A stretch of DNA of 29,094 nucleotides from JBFFSQ01 sp041572275 (GTDB lineage Bacteria > Pseudomonadota > Gammaproteobacteria > SZUA-229), in the NCBI GenBank assembly GCA_041572275.1, contig JBFFSQ010000015.1:1-29094 (forward strand). The letters run 5' to 3'. The position numbers were made by a program, and so were the translations under genes. The notes below the pieces were generated by a model. The model had not been told where the DNA came from, did no database searches, and was given only the letters and a program-made list of their open reading frames with translations. The first letter of the stretch is position 1. Each line of letters begins with the position of its first letter. Positions 1-7,441 of the stretch are shown here, piece after piece.

Positions 1-283
1 GTAAGCTGAGAGCATTATGGGTGATTTTTTCTATAAATGCACCCTTATTCTTTGGATAATAATATGAATTTTACGTAAACCCCGTCTGTACAGGGTTTGA
101 AGGGTAAAAATATGACTTTTAGCCAATAAATATCATGCTTAAAAGTAGCGAATCAGTTGTTCTGAGAGACAGTGATAGCGGAGTCGCTTATAGATAGTGT
201 ATGGAAAATAAATAACGGAGCTATTAGAATTTAAACGCGGATTTGGTTAGAACTGACAGTTTAAATGAACAAGGAGAATAAAA

Positions 284-1714
284 ATGAGAATACTGATGGG
301 CCTAATGGCTCTGGTGTTGATGTTTGATGCATCAGCTACTACAAATTCATCTGCCCGTATCGATGGTATTACACAATTTCTGGTTGATCGTGCCAATGAA
401 ACTTATTTCTATGTGTTTGAAAAGAAAATGCAGGCACATCCACTGTTTCAATGTTACTTCCCCGAAACCTATTCCTACATTAAAGAAGGCGATTTGAAGG
501 CATTGATTAAATCACGGGATATCTGGCAGGAATCCATGGATATGGATTTTGAAACCCTGGTGGTTAGGACTATTGCAAAAGGCATTGATCAGTCAGCCGA
601 TCTACACAAACTGGCTATGGGTGTCACAAATGAATATGCCGAACTGGTTCAGTTTCTCACCATTAAAATTAACGGCCAGCCACAGGCGCTGGATTTTATG
701 CCGCTAAATGCCAGTGTAGAAACACGCAATATTATCAATGGTTTTTATGACGATTTTAATAAGCTTAGAAATAACATGTTGAGTCTGAATGCTGAGCTTT
801 CGATTTATGGTGATGTCTGCTCAAGCACGGTACCTTCAAAAGAGGATATGGTCGCGAAATTGAAAGAGCTGGATGTAGCTTTCAAGGGGCTTAAAAACTG
901 GATTGAGCATATCAAAGCTCATAAAAGCAGGATTGGTGTTGATAAGCAAAAAATTGAAATGGAATGTCAAACTCATCCTGATCTAGCCATTTGTGAAATG
1001 AAAGACAAAATCGTTGATAAGCTGGTTACACGAATTAAGCAATCAATCGAGAAACCGGTTGTTAAAGGCCTGGTCTATACCGCTGCCATAACCAAATACA
1101 TTAAAAACATCGAACGGCGGAGTACTTATACCGGCCGGGTTATCGAAGCTTTTAAAGTGATTAAGGATGAAAAAATAGAAGCAAATAACAAGCTGAAGGA
1201 GCTTAAAACCTATTTGTTGTTTATTGCTCAGGTAGCTGATTCAGAAACCTCTGATCAGGTCAGCAATCTGTTACGTGAATACGCATTACCGGTAACCAGT
1301 TATCTGGCTAAACGAGAGCCTGATTCAAATCGTATGATGATTAGCTCATATTTTGGCTATGCGGGTGGAGCAGTAACGAACGATAATAAGATAGATGGCG
1401 ATAATGTTAGTGGTTTTTATGTGCCTATTGGCTTGGAATACAGCCATGGTTTGAGTAAAGGTGCATCAATCAGTGTCATGCTGTCCCCCGTCGATTTCGC
1501 ATATCCGGTCAATCTCAAGCTCAATGGTGTAGAAGAAGGTGTCGAACTGGATGAAATCGTTGCACCTTCTATCAGTCTTGCATATGGCATAAAAGATTAT
1601 CCTGTAAATATTGGTATCGCGTTTCAGAAGGGTAAGCGCTTCTCTTTACAGAATCAGGAAGAAAAACGCATACTGTTTTTTGTAGCCTTTGATATGCCGT
1701 TATTTTCATTTTAA
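284..1714 (+). CDS. Secreted protein, helical body with outer-membrane-like C-terminus
   Basis: I do not recognise the family. The start is well supported by AAGGAG about seven bases before the ATG. Residues 1-19 form a short Sec-type signal peptide ending near SAT. Residues 24 to about 340 are rich in charged, probably helical segments. From about residue 348 the character changes to alternating hydrophobic/polar, glycine-containing strands, and the chain ends in FDMPLFSF. A terminal phenylalanine after an amphipathic strand is typical of outer membrane beta-strands recognised by BAM. I infer an envelope protein with a periplasmic helical part and a small C-terminal beta domain. It stands alone; no partner gene lies beside it. 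The signal peptide and reading frame are seen; the outer membrane location is inference. Confidence 0.75.
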   Translation: MRILMGLMALVLMFDASATTNSSARIDGITQFLVDRANETYFYVFEKKMQAHPLFQCYFPETYSYIKEGDLKALIKSRDIWQESMDMDFETLVVRTIAKGIDQSADLHKLAMGVTNEYAELVQFLTIKINGQPQALDFMPLNASVETRNIINGFYDDFNKLRNNMLSLNAELSIYGDVCSSTVPSKEDMVAKLKELDVAFKGLKNWIEHIKAHKSRIGVDKQKIEMECQTHPDLAICEMKDKIVDKLVTRIKQSIEKPVVKGLVYTAAITKYIKNIERRSTYTGRVIEAFKVIKDEKIEANNKLKELKTYLLFIAQVADSETSDQVSNLLREYALPVTSYLAKREPDSNRMMISSYFGYAGGAVTNDNKIDGDNVSGFYVPIGLEYSHGLSKGASISVMLSPVDFAYPVNLKLNGVEEGVELDEIVAPSISLAYGIKDYPVNIGIAFQKGKRFSLQNQEEKRILFFVAFDMPLFSF

Positions 1715-1883
1715 ATGACTTAAGTCTGGCCAGGTTCAGTTTGAAGGCGCTGTCCCTGGCTAAAAATGAGTTTATCCAGTTGTTATGGTGAGGATGAACA
1801 CAAAACAAGCACTAGAATTCATCTATAATATGTAAAACTTACACAATCTGTAGTCGTTATTAGAAAGACCTGTAAAGTTGTAT

Positions 1884-2597
1884 ATGCAGACACATCTCAT
1901 TCATATTATTTGCCATGCCAATTGTGAACCTCACGGTTATTTGTGTACCTATCTAGATCAGCGGAATATCCCCTATATCAAGACCCATGCGATTGAGGAT
2001 GAATTATTAAGACTGGATCTGGACACAATCGCAGGGCTTATTTTTATGGGCGGGCCTCATAGTGTCTATGAAGATCATGCCTGGCTGGATGATGAAATTA
2101 CGTTTATTCAGAAAGCTATTGAAAAGGATATACCGGCAATGGGCGTCTGTTTTGGGGCCCAATTGATCAGTAAGGCACTCGGTGCTCGTGTATGTGGAGC
2201 TGCTCATATGGAGACCGGTTGGCACAGGATTGAGACGAATACATCAAAGCTGCATTTAGATCCTGTACTGGCGTTAGCCGATACATTTGAGGCATTTCAG
2301 TGGCATGAGGATACTTTCTCAGTACCCGAAGGGGCGATACCTTTATTTAAAGGCAGTGGCATAGAAAATCAGGGTTATTTATATGGCCGCACATTGACCA
2401 TGCAGTTCCATCTGGAGATGACCGAATACATGGTACATGAATGGCTGGCCCGCTATAATGATTGTCTGCCTCCGCCGTCACATTCAGTGCAGAGTCCGGA
2501 TCAGATTACTGAGCGCTTGCATGAGCGGCTCGAGCAACTGCATACAGTCGCTGACACCATTTATGGCTGGTGGCTAGATATGGCGAATCTCAAATAA
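1884..2597 (+). CDS. Class I glutamine amidotransferase (GMP-synthase-like GATase domain protein)
   Basis: Stand-alone class I glutamine amidotransferase domain of about 237 residues, as in the GuaA-like GATase family, which hydrolyses glutamine to pass ammonia to a partner or acts on gamma-glutamyl substrates. The oxyanion segment FMGGPHSVYED is near residues 55-64, the nucleophile is the Cys in GVCFGAQL (about residue 89), and the catalytic His and Glu are in QFHLEM (about 175 and 177), so the triad is complete. A TTG six bases upstream could also start it, but the ATG at 1884 places the first beta strand normally. The stop abuts the end of the convergent small gene at 2598. The physiological substrate cannot be read from the sequence. 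Confidence 0.88.
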   Translation: MQTHLIHIICHANCEPHGYLCTYLDQRNIPYIKTHAIEDELLRLDLDTIAGLIFMGGPHSVYEDHAWLDDEITFIQKAIEKDIPAMGVCFGAQLISKALGARVCGAAHMETGWHRIETNTSKLHLDPVLALADTFEAFQWHEDTFSVPEGAIPLFKGSGIENQGYLYGRTLTMQFHLEMTEYMVHEWLARYNDCLPPPSHSVQSPDQITERLHERLEQLHTVADTIYGWWLDMANLK

Positions 2598-2795
2598 TCA
2601 GGTGCCTGACAGCTGCTCCCATATTGTTTCCGGGTCCTGATTTTCCTTTAAGGCACGTTCCAGTTTCTCAGCCAGATCACGTCTGATTTTTGCTTTGTAG
2701 TTATGTTCGGCTAGTTGAGATAAAGTGCATGGTTTATTCTCGAGTGCCTGGGCTTCACTACGGAGTTCAATAATGGCTTCTTCTATTGTCATCAT
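2598..2795 (-). CDS. Small hypothetical protein, 65 aa
   Basis: Short acidic/basic helical protein without signal peptide or membrane segment; no family recognised. It reads MMTIEEAIIEL..., with a predicted long helix and a cluster of Lys/Arg in the middle (KAKIRRDLAEKLERAL). Its stop codon directly abuts the stop of the amidotransferase on the other strand, so the two genes are convergent with no space for a terminator. Two adjacent ATG codons offer alternative starts. Kept as a gene because its composition is protein-like and it fills the space exactly; the function is unknown. Confidence 0.5.
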   Translation of the reverse strand: MMTIEEAIIELRSEAQALENKPCTLSQLAEHNYKAKIRRDLAEKLERALKENQDPETIWEQLSGT

Positions 2796-2923
2796 GCTGT
2801 GGTCTGTTCAGAATGTTTGTGTTAGATACTGGTTATCAATAACATGAGGGCATTTTGAGGATATTCAATGCTGGTTATGATTATCACTTCACAGGTATGG
2901 CAATTATAAGAAATTGCATGTGA

Positions 2924-3784
2924 TTGTGTAGACTACTTGAATATACTGGCTTTTCACGAGTCATTTTTAACATTAATACTACCTATCGAGATAGTGATTT
3001 GAAACCAATTCAACAGGGGCTACGTGCCTGTTTTGGCAGCCTGATGGGGAAAGAGCTTTACCGGGTAGAGGATGATCTGGGGTTCATTGTCGTTCTACAA
3101 CGAGGTTCTAAGCGTGTACTGAGCTTTGATTCGTACTATGAACAAAGCAGTGTCTTGATGAGCAAGCCTTATTATCTTTTTCATGAATACACACAGCTTA
3201 TGTTATTGGGTTTGTTGTTCGTGGATGCAAAAAATGTAACCCTGCTGGGACTTGGAGGTGGAGGACTGGCCCATTGCTTGAGCCATTTTTATCCATATAT
3301 GACAATTCAGGCCGTAGAATTACGGCAAGCCGTGATTGATGTGGCTTATGAGTGGTTTAATTTACCTCGTGTGCCGCACTTGAAAGTTTATCGGTATGAT
3401 GCCGGCCAGTATTTGGCTGCGGTTGAACCTGTCAGTACAGATATTATCTTTAGTGATTTGTATAAAGCTCAGGGTATGAGTGAGTTACAGGCACAACAGG
3501 ATTATATCGAATCCTGTTATAAGGCTTTAACTCAACAGGGCTGGCTGGTATTGAATTTTCATACCCTGCCGGATAAGGATGGCCTTGTGATGCAAAGCAT
3601 CAGGAGATTGTTTCCTGATGTGTATGTGGGAAATGTGATCAAGGGTAACTGGGTTTTGTTTTGTGGTAAGAGCACGATGCTGTTTGATGATGATATCTTA
3701 AGTCAACGTGCTGAAGCACTTGTAGAACGGGTGGGAATGCCATTGATGACCTATTACCGTAGCTTACGTAAACTGGAATTATAG
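2924..3784 (+). CDS. Spermidine synthase-like protein (SAM-fold, incomplete catalytic motif)
   Basis: Rossmann-type aminopropyltransferase/methyltransferase fold. The N-terminal beta-sheet part (RVLSFDSYYEQSS, about residues 65-78) and YLFHEYTQLM match the spermidine synthase layout. LLGLGGGGLAH (about 107-117) is the nucleotide-binding glycine loop, AVELRQ carries the acidic ribose-binding residue, and RYDAGQYL follows as expected. The catalytic DxxDP motif of SpeE is replaced by SDLYKAQG, which keeps only the first Asp. Decarboxylated-SAM-dependent aminopropyl transfer is therefore doubtful; it may be a methyltransferase-like relative. The start is uncertain: the frame opens at a TTG directly after an in-frame TGA and has no clear ribosome site. 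The first ATG is at 3044, which would still keep most of the fold. Confidence 0.8.
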   Translation: MCRLLEYTGFSRVIFNINTTYRDSDLKPIQQGLRACFGSLMGKELYRVEDDLGFIVVLQRGSKRVLSFDSYYEQSSVLMSKPYYLFHEYTQLMLLGLLFVDAKNVTLLGLGGGGLAHCLSHFYPYMTIQAVELRQAVIDVAYEWFNLPRVPHLKVYRYDAGQYLAAVEPVSTDIIFSDLYKAQGMSELQAQQDYIESCYKALTQQGWLVLNFHTLPDKDGLVMQSIRRLFPDVYVGNVIKGNWVLFCGKSTMLFDDDILSQRAEALVERVGMPLMTYYRSLRKLEL

Positions 3785-3845
3785 TTACTCAAATGCCAGG
3801 ATTTGTCTGAATATGCTACTAATCGTATTCAGTCAATGCGAATCA

Positions 3846-4196
3846 ATGACGATAAACATTAACAGTACATTACAACGCATTCACACTATATTGCAGAATC
3901 ATCCAGGTGATAGTGCCAACTGGATTGCATCTGTTATTGCGCTCTGTGATGAAGATGAGAAAGTCTTGTATCATCATCTGAATTCAAAACGTATGTGGGG
4001 TGGTGCCTGTTCCATCGCCAATCAGGCATTGTCGGACAATCCGGGTATTGATGCCTGGCTTTGGCAAATGGAAATACGTGAGTTCCGTGAACTGATGATT
4101 GAATTAGGGCAGCACTTACAAGCACGTGGCAATGCCTATCCAGACGTGTCGACCTGGGTATTAGCATTTAGTAACTGGAATCAGTCAGAGGTCTGA
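3846..4196 (+). CDS. Hypothetical protein, 116 aa
   Basis: Soluble protein of unknown family following the spermidine-synthase-like gene by about 60 bases on the same strand. I chose the ATG that gives MTININSTLQRI, because the 11 upstream in-frame residues are hydrophobic and look like read-through of spacer. The chain has an N-terminal helix (STLQRIHTILQNH), a Trp-rich middle (KRMWGGACSIANQAL, WLWQMEIREFRELM) and a short C-terminal helix. The compact length and conserved-looking Trp/Gly residues suggest a small helical domain. No catalytic motif is visible. Co-transcription with the upstream gene is possible, as no terminator separates them. Confidence 0.6.
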   Translation: MTININSTLQRIHTILQNHPGDSANWIASVIALCDEDEKVLYHHLNSKRMWGGACSIANQALSDNPGIDAWLWQMEIREFRELMIELGQHLQARGNAYPDVSTWVLAFSNWNQSEV

Positions 4197-4284
4197 ATCA
4201 GATATGCATGTAGCTCTATCAGCAGGCCTGTATGGAGTACATGATTTAGTGAATTGAATAAAACATAAAAACAAAGGAGGTTTT

Positions 4285-6240
4285 ATGCAAATAATTGCTG
4301 GGCCAGCCGTAAGGCATGCTAATAAAAATGAAATAAATATCTGGTTTGTTCTGGATCAGAAGGCGGTAGATGTTGATGCTGTCATCATTCAAGCAACTGA
4401 TACTGTGTTGGGTATTAGTACAGCAGACAGCCAACAACCAATTCAGGCCGGTGTTAAGGCCTTTGTCTATTTGCTTAAGCTAACTCCCAAAGCGGATGAG
4501 TATCCGGTTGATCAACTACTCAATTATGATCTAAGGATTGATGGTCAGAACTTGAGTCATTTTGGTCTCACTCAAGGTGAGCGAGCAATTACCTATCCCG
4601 GTGAGTCTTTGCCAGGTATTGTACTTAAAGATAAGCACAGCACGATTCTTCAGGGTTCCTGCCGTAAGCCACATGCTGCGCGAGGCAGAAAAAGTCAGCC
4701 TGATCGAATGGTGACAGGTGATGGCCTGGTCAGTCGTTTTAAATCCGATATGGTGAATCGGCCCACTCTGCTATTTCTGACTGGAGACCAGATTTATGCT
4801 GATGATGTTGCAGCACCCCTGATGGCGACTATTAAACAACAGATCAAGGCGTATATAGGTCATGATGAAGCTATACCCTTTAATGATTCACTCCCAATTA
4901 CAGTGTCTGCACTGAAACTGAATGATCGTGAGAATTTGTTGTCACAAACAGGTTTAGGTTTCAGTTCCAAGCATAAAGATAATCAGCTACTGAGTTTTGC
5001 TGAATATTTCATTATGTACTGCATTGTCTGGGGCGGTATCGATGCGAGCTGCCCTACATTTGTTGATGTTGAAAATGATTTTAATATCACCGATGACGAA
5101 GAGGATGATGAGTTTGATTTGATTACTGAAAAAGACGAAGTTAAATATAGTTATATAAGGCAGCGCAAGATTGTGAGTCAGTTTCTGACACAGGCGTGGA
5201 AAACCCGGCGTTTAATGGCCAATATTTGTAGCTATATGATTTTTGATGATCATGAGGTGAGTGATGACTGGAATCTTGATCAACATAACTTTAACTGTTT
5301 TCGACATCATGTATTTAGCCGTCATGTGCAAGCGAATGCGCTGGCAGCATACTGGTTATGTCAGGGTTGGGGCAACACGCCCGATGCCTTTGATCAGGCG
5401 GGATTCATAACGCCTGTACAGGACTATTTATTGGAATATGAATCGACTAAGTTTGACGGGTATGAGTCCGCGCTGGTGGCCCACTATTGGGGCTATACGA
5501 TCAATACCTTTCCCTATACGGTTGTTCTGGATACACGTACACAACGTGATTATAACAACAGGCAGCTGGCAAAACTGATTCGTGCTGAACATCTGGCTAA
5601 AATATCAGATCATATTCAGAGTCTCCCCGTTGAGATAAAGCAGGACAATGCATTGTTGCTGGTTTCACCTGTGCCGGTATATGGCTTCAATAGTATCGAA
5701 TGGGCACAGCTGGCACTGACTGAGGACGATAAAGATGCACGTGCACTTGATGTTGAATCATGGATTGCCGACGATATGGCCTTCAAACAAGTGCAGAGTG
5801 TGATTCGTGAAAGTGGCTTTGATAGCTGTGCCATTTTTTCAGGTGATGTCCACTATGGTTTTTGTCGTCATGAAAAACTAGTTTCAAGTCAGGGTAAGGC
5901 CATATCTGTCTTTCAACTGACCAGCAGCTCACTACATAATGCACCGGGTGTTTTGGGTGGGATTGGTCTGGGTGTGATTGCGACTTTTGAGGCATTCAGT
6001 CGTCATTATAGTTCTTATCTGATACCAAAAGACAATCCGGCTGAATTTATCAATCAGGCAACGAATATAGGCATCCTCACGCTGACCGATGGTCAACCGA
6101 CGAATTTCAAGCTGAACTGCAGCCTAACAGGGGTGCCAGATGAAAACGGGGGTTATATTTGGGAGTATGATCTGGTTCGCCGCACTCGCTTAAGACAGAC
6201 ACCCTCAGATGATATCTGGGAGTATGAAGACGGTTTTTAA
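4285..6240 (+). CDS. PhoD-like metallophosphatase family protein (cytoplasmic)
   Basis: Large PhoD/alkaline phosphatase D-like phosphoesterase, 651 residues. A strong ribosome site AAAGGAGG lies five bases before the ATG. Residues 1-100 form a beta-rich N-terminal domain. The metallophosphoesterase core then shows GSCRKPH (124-130), TGDQIYADD (166-174), MIFDDHEVSDDW (318-329) and SGDVHYGF (about 518-525), which supply the usual Asp/His metal ligands. There is no signal peptide or Tat motif, unlike secreted PhoD, so it probably acts in the cytoplasm on phosphomono- or diesters. An acidic insert (DDEEDDEFDLITEKDE, about 270-285) is unusual. It is a single gene ended by a clear terminator. I see no Pho box upstream, so phosphate control is unsupported here. 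Confidence 0.9.
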   Translation: MQIIAGPAVRHANKNEINIWFVLDQKAVDVDAVIIQATDTVLGISTADSQQPIQAGVKAFVYLLKLTPKADEYPVDQLLNYDLRIDGQNLSHFGLTQGERAITYPGESLPGIVLKDKHSTILQGSCRKPHAARGRKSQPDRMVTGDGLVSRFKSDMVNRPTLLFLTGDQIYADDVAAPLMATIKQQIKAYIGHDEAIPFNDSLPITVSALKLNDRENLLSQTGLGFSSKHKDNQLLSFAEYFIMYCIVWGGIDASCPTFVDVENDFNITDDEEDDEFDLITEKDEVKYSYIRQRKIVSQFLTQAWKTRRLMANICSYMIFDDHEVSDDWNLDQHNFNCFRHHVFSRHVQANALAAYWLCQGWGNTPDAFDQAGFITPVQDYLLEYESTKFDGYESALVAHYWGYTINTFPYTVVLDTRTQRDYNNRQLAKLIRAEHLAKISDHIQSLPVEIKQDNALLLVSPVPVYGFNSIEWAQLALTEDDKDARALDVESWIADDMAFKQVQSVIRESGFDSCAIFSGDVHYGFCRHEKLVSSQGKAISVFQLTSSSLHNAPGVLGGIGLGVIATFEAFSRHYSSYLIPKDNPAEFINQATNIGILTLTDGQPTNFKLNCSLTGVPDENGGYIWEYDLVRRTRLRQTPSDDIWEYEDGF

Positions 6241-6290
6241 GCAATCTGGACCTGACTTCAACAGGTTTATGGTGAGACTTACAGTAAGTG

Positions 6291-6326
6291 CAATAAAAAA
6301 GGAGGCATTTTGCCTCCTTTTTATTG
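6291..6326. terminator. Bidirectional intrinsic terminator
   Basis: Perfect hairpin with stem GGAGGCA / TGCCTCC and a three-base loop. It is flanked by an A-run on the left and a T-run on the right that extend the pairing, so it can stop transcription from both strands. It lies between the PhoD-like gene and the convergent small membrane protein gene. Confidence 0.9.
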
Positions 6327-6342
6327 TGTAATCGACAAGGCT

Positions 6343-6642
6343 TTAATCGGCTTTATCGAGTGGGAAAGGATGGAATGAAAAGGCGATATAACGAATAGCC
6401 AGACCGAGAATAAAACCATAATACAGAATAAAAAGGCCAGTCTCATCAGTGCCGGTTAAAGCTTTTTGTAGAGATGCGCCGGGTGATAGCATTACTGTCA
6501 GCATGGATATACCCAGAATGACTACCCAGAACCCAAGTAATATGCCTACAGTCTTTTTCGTGAAGAAAGCACTTAGTACGATTCCCACCAATGCCATTAG
6601 TACAATAAATAATATGGACGAAACGGCTGCACTCATATTCAT
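6343..6642 (-). CDS. Small integral membrane protein, 99 aa
   Basis: Three hydrophobic segments are visible, at about residues 6-26, 32-53 and 68-88, joined by short loops (FFTKKTVG, SPGASLQKALTGTDETG). No known family was recognised. The start is supported by AGAGGA about six bases before the ATG. A TATACT-like -10 element lies about 30 bases upstream on the minus strand (6672-6677). It is convergent with the PhoD-like gene and shares its terminator. A role in the inner membrane is inferred from hydrophobicity only. Confidence 0.7.
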   Translation of the reverse strand: MNMSAAVSSILFIVLMALVGIVLSAFFTKKTVGILLGFWVVILGISMLTVMLSPGASLQKALTGTDETGLFILYYGFILGLAIRYIAFSFHPFPLDKAD

Positions 6643-6822
6643 ATCCTCTTTTGAACAGATTTAATTTTCTTAGTATATAGTTCTTGAATGAAAATGATAT
6701 TTGACCTCAATCAATCCGGACGGAAGTTTGAACCAAATGTTGAGCATAGCCATGATAATGTTAGTGAGCACAATGGCTGTGTTTTGATGTTATGTGGATC
6801 ATGGCCACAATAGGCTGATGAC

Positions 6823-6905
6823 AAAAAAAAGGAGCAACGGTGAATATCGAAAGATACAGTGTCCAGTTGCCCCTAAAGGGAGTCTAAAAAGATCAAGGCT
6901 CTATG
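6823..6905 (-). ncRNA. Putative small RNA (module copy A) ending in an intrinsic terminator
   Basis: On the minus strand, the block TTTTAGACTCCCTT (6889-6876) is followed by GGGGCAACTGG, an inner hairpin TATC-TTTC-GATA, then CACCGTTGCTCC and eight T residues. GGGGCAAC pairs with GTTGCTCC, including one G-U pair; on the opposite strand that pair would be an A-C mismatch, which supports transcription from the minus strand. A near copy lies at 7039-7103. About 6-7 bases downstream of an ECF-type promoter motif (6911-6945), transcription would begin near 6905, giving an RNA of roughly 80 bases. No open reading frame of note lies within it. The small RNA role and ends are inferred. Confidence 0.6.
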
Positions 6906-6910
6906 TTTAT

Positions 6911-6945
6911 TAAAACGTTTCCCATCATCAAATGGTTCCATTTTT
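6911..6945 (-). promoter_or_regulatory. ECF-sigma-type promoter for the putative small RNA
   Basis: On the minus strand the sequence AAAAATGGAACC (6945-6934) is followed by CGTTTTA (6917-6911), with 17 bases between GGAAC and CGTT. This is the GGAAC-N16/17-CGTT pattern of several ECF sigma factor groups. The same 12-base -35 block, spacing and CGTTTTA occur upstream of the gene at 7139-7441. The promoter sits just before the small RNA module. Confidence 0.6.
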
Positions 6946-7038
6946 CAACACTGATGTTGAAATTGTCTTTGTAGAATTACCATGCAATTGTTCGTTTTTG
7001 TGTGTTGTCCAGTCGGGGGAGATGCAATGGTTATACAC

Positions 7039-7103
7039 AAAAAAGGGGCAACGGTGCTATCGCCAGATGCGATGACCAGTTGCCCCAACAAGGGAGTCTA
7101 AAA
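7039..7103 (-). terminator. 3'-UTR module copy B: small-RNA-like element and terminator
   Basis: It lies downstream of the secreted-protein gene at 7139-7441 on the minus strand. It begins with TTTTAGACTCCCTT, then GGGGCAACTGG, an inner hairpin ATCGC-ATCTG-GCGAT, CACCGTTGCCCC and six T residues. The outer stem GGGGCAAC/GTTGCCCC is perfect and followed by the T-run, so it is an intrinsic terminator of the upstream mRNA. Its similarity to copy A over the full module, including the unpaired 5' block that a simple terminator does not need, suggests a second function, for example a 3'-UTR-derived small RNA. Confidence 0.75.
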
Positions 7104-7106
7104 CAT

Positions 7107-7124
7107 TGAGTGATTAATCACTCA
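7107..7124. repeat. Perfect 18-bp palindrome in the 3' untranslated region
   Basis: TGAGTGATTAATCACTCA is its own reverse complement. It sits between the stop codon of the secreted-protein gene (7139) and module copy B. In RNA it would form a seven-pair hairpin with a UUAA loop; in DNA it could be a dimeric regulator site. It is not present beside copy A. Confidence 0.7.
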
Positions 7125-7138
7125 CTACTTACGTCAGT

Positions 7139-7441
7139 TTAGCGATCTAAACCAGACGCAGTATCAACATTCTCCAGCAGATCGATTGACTCCATGGCTT
7201 CAGTGTCAATTGCATCTGCCATGTCTTCAGCACCGTTCATTGACATTGAAGGTGTGGTGTCAGTCATGCCGCCACCCATATCATCAAATGTCAGGTCTGC
7301 ATGAGGCGTATCAGCTACATTTTCATCGATCATGGCATAGATATCAGGATCTACAATATCGGCAGCAGGATGATGAGCAAATGCAGTTGAGCTGGCAAAA
7401 GCAAAAACAAGTGAAGACATCAATACAGATTTTTTAATCAT
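7139..7441 (-). CDS. Small secreted Met/Asp-rich protein, 100 aa
   Basis: Clear Sec signal peptide (residues 1-22, SSTAFA then HHP), giving a mature protein of about 78 residues in the periplasm or outside. The mature part starts with HHPAADIVDPDIYAMIDENV and continues acidic and methionine-rich (DDMGGGMTDTTPSMSMNG), with no cysteine. The His-His start and the Met/Asp content could suit metal binding, but no motif proves it. The ribosome site AGGAAA precedes the ATG. The gene lies under an ECF-type promoter (7476-7510) shared in sequence with the neighbouring small RNA, and its transcript ends in module copy B. An envelope-stress function is an inference from that context; the family is unnamed to me. 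Confidence 0.8.
   Translation of the reverse strand: MIKKSVLMSSLVFAFASSTAFAHHPAADIVDPDIYAMIDENVADTPHADLTFDDMGGGMTDTTPSMSMNGAEDMADAIDTEAMESIDLLENVDTASGLDR

Noticed and set aside
77..98. AAACCC / GGGTTT hairpin near the left end as a terminator
   Set aside because: The stem is six pairs with a ten-base loop and no T-run follows; it is too weak to call.
6823..7103. Plus-strand reading of the repeated module as a riboswitch followed by AAGGGAG ribosome sites
   Set aside because: No plus-strand gene follows either copy, the T-runs fall at the minus-strand 3' ends, and the stem of copy A would have an A-C mismatch on the plus strand.
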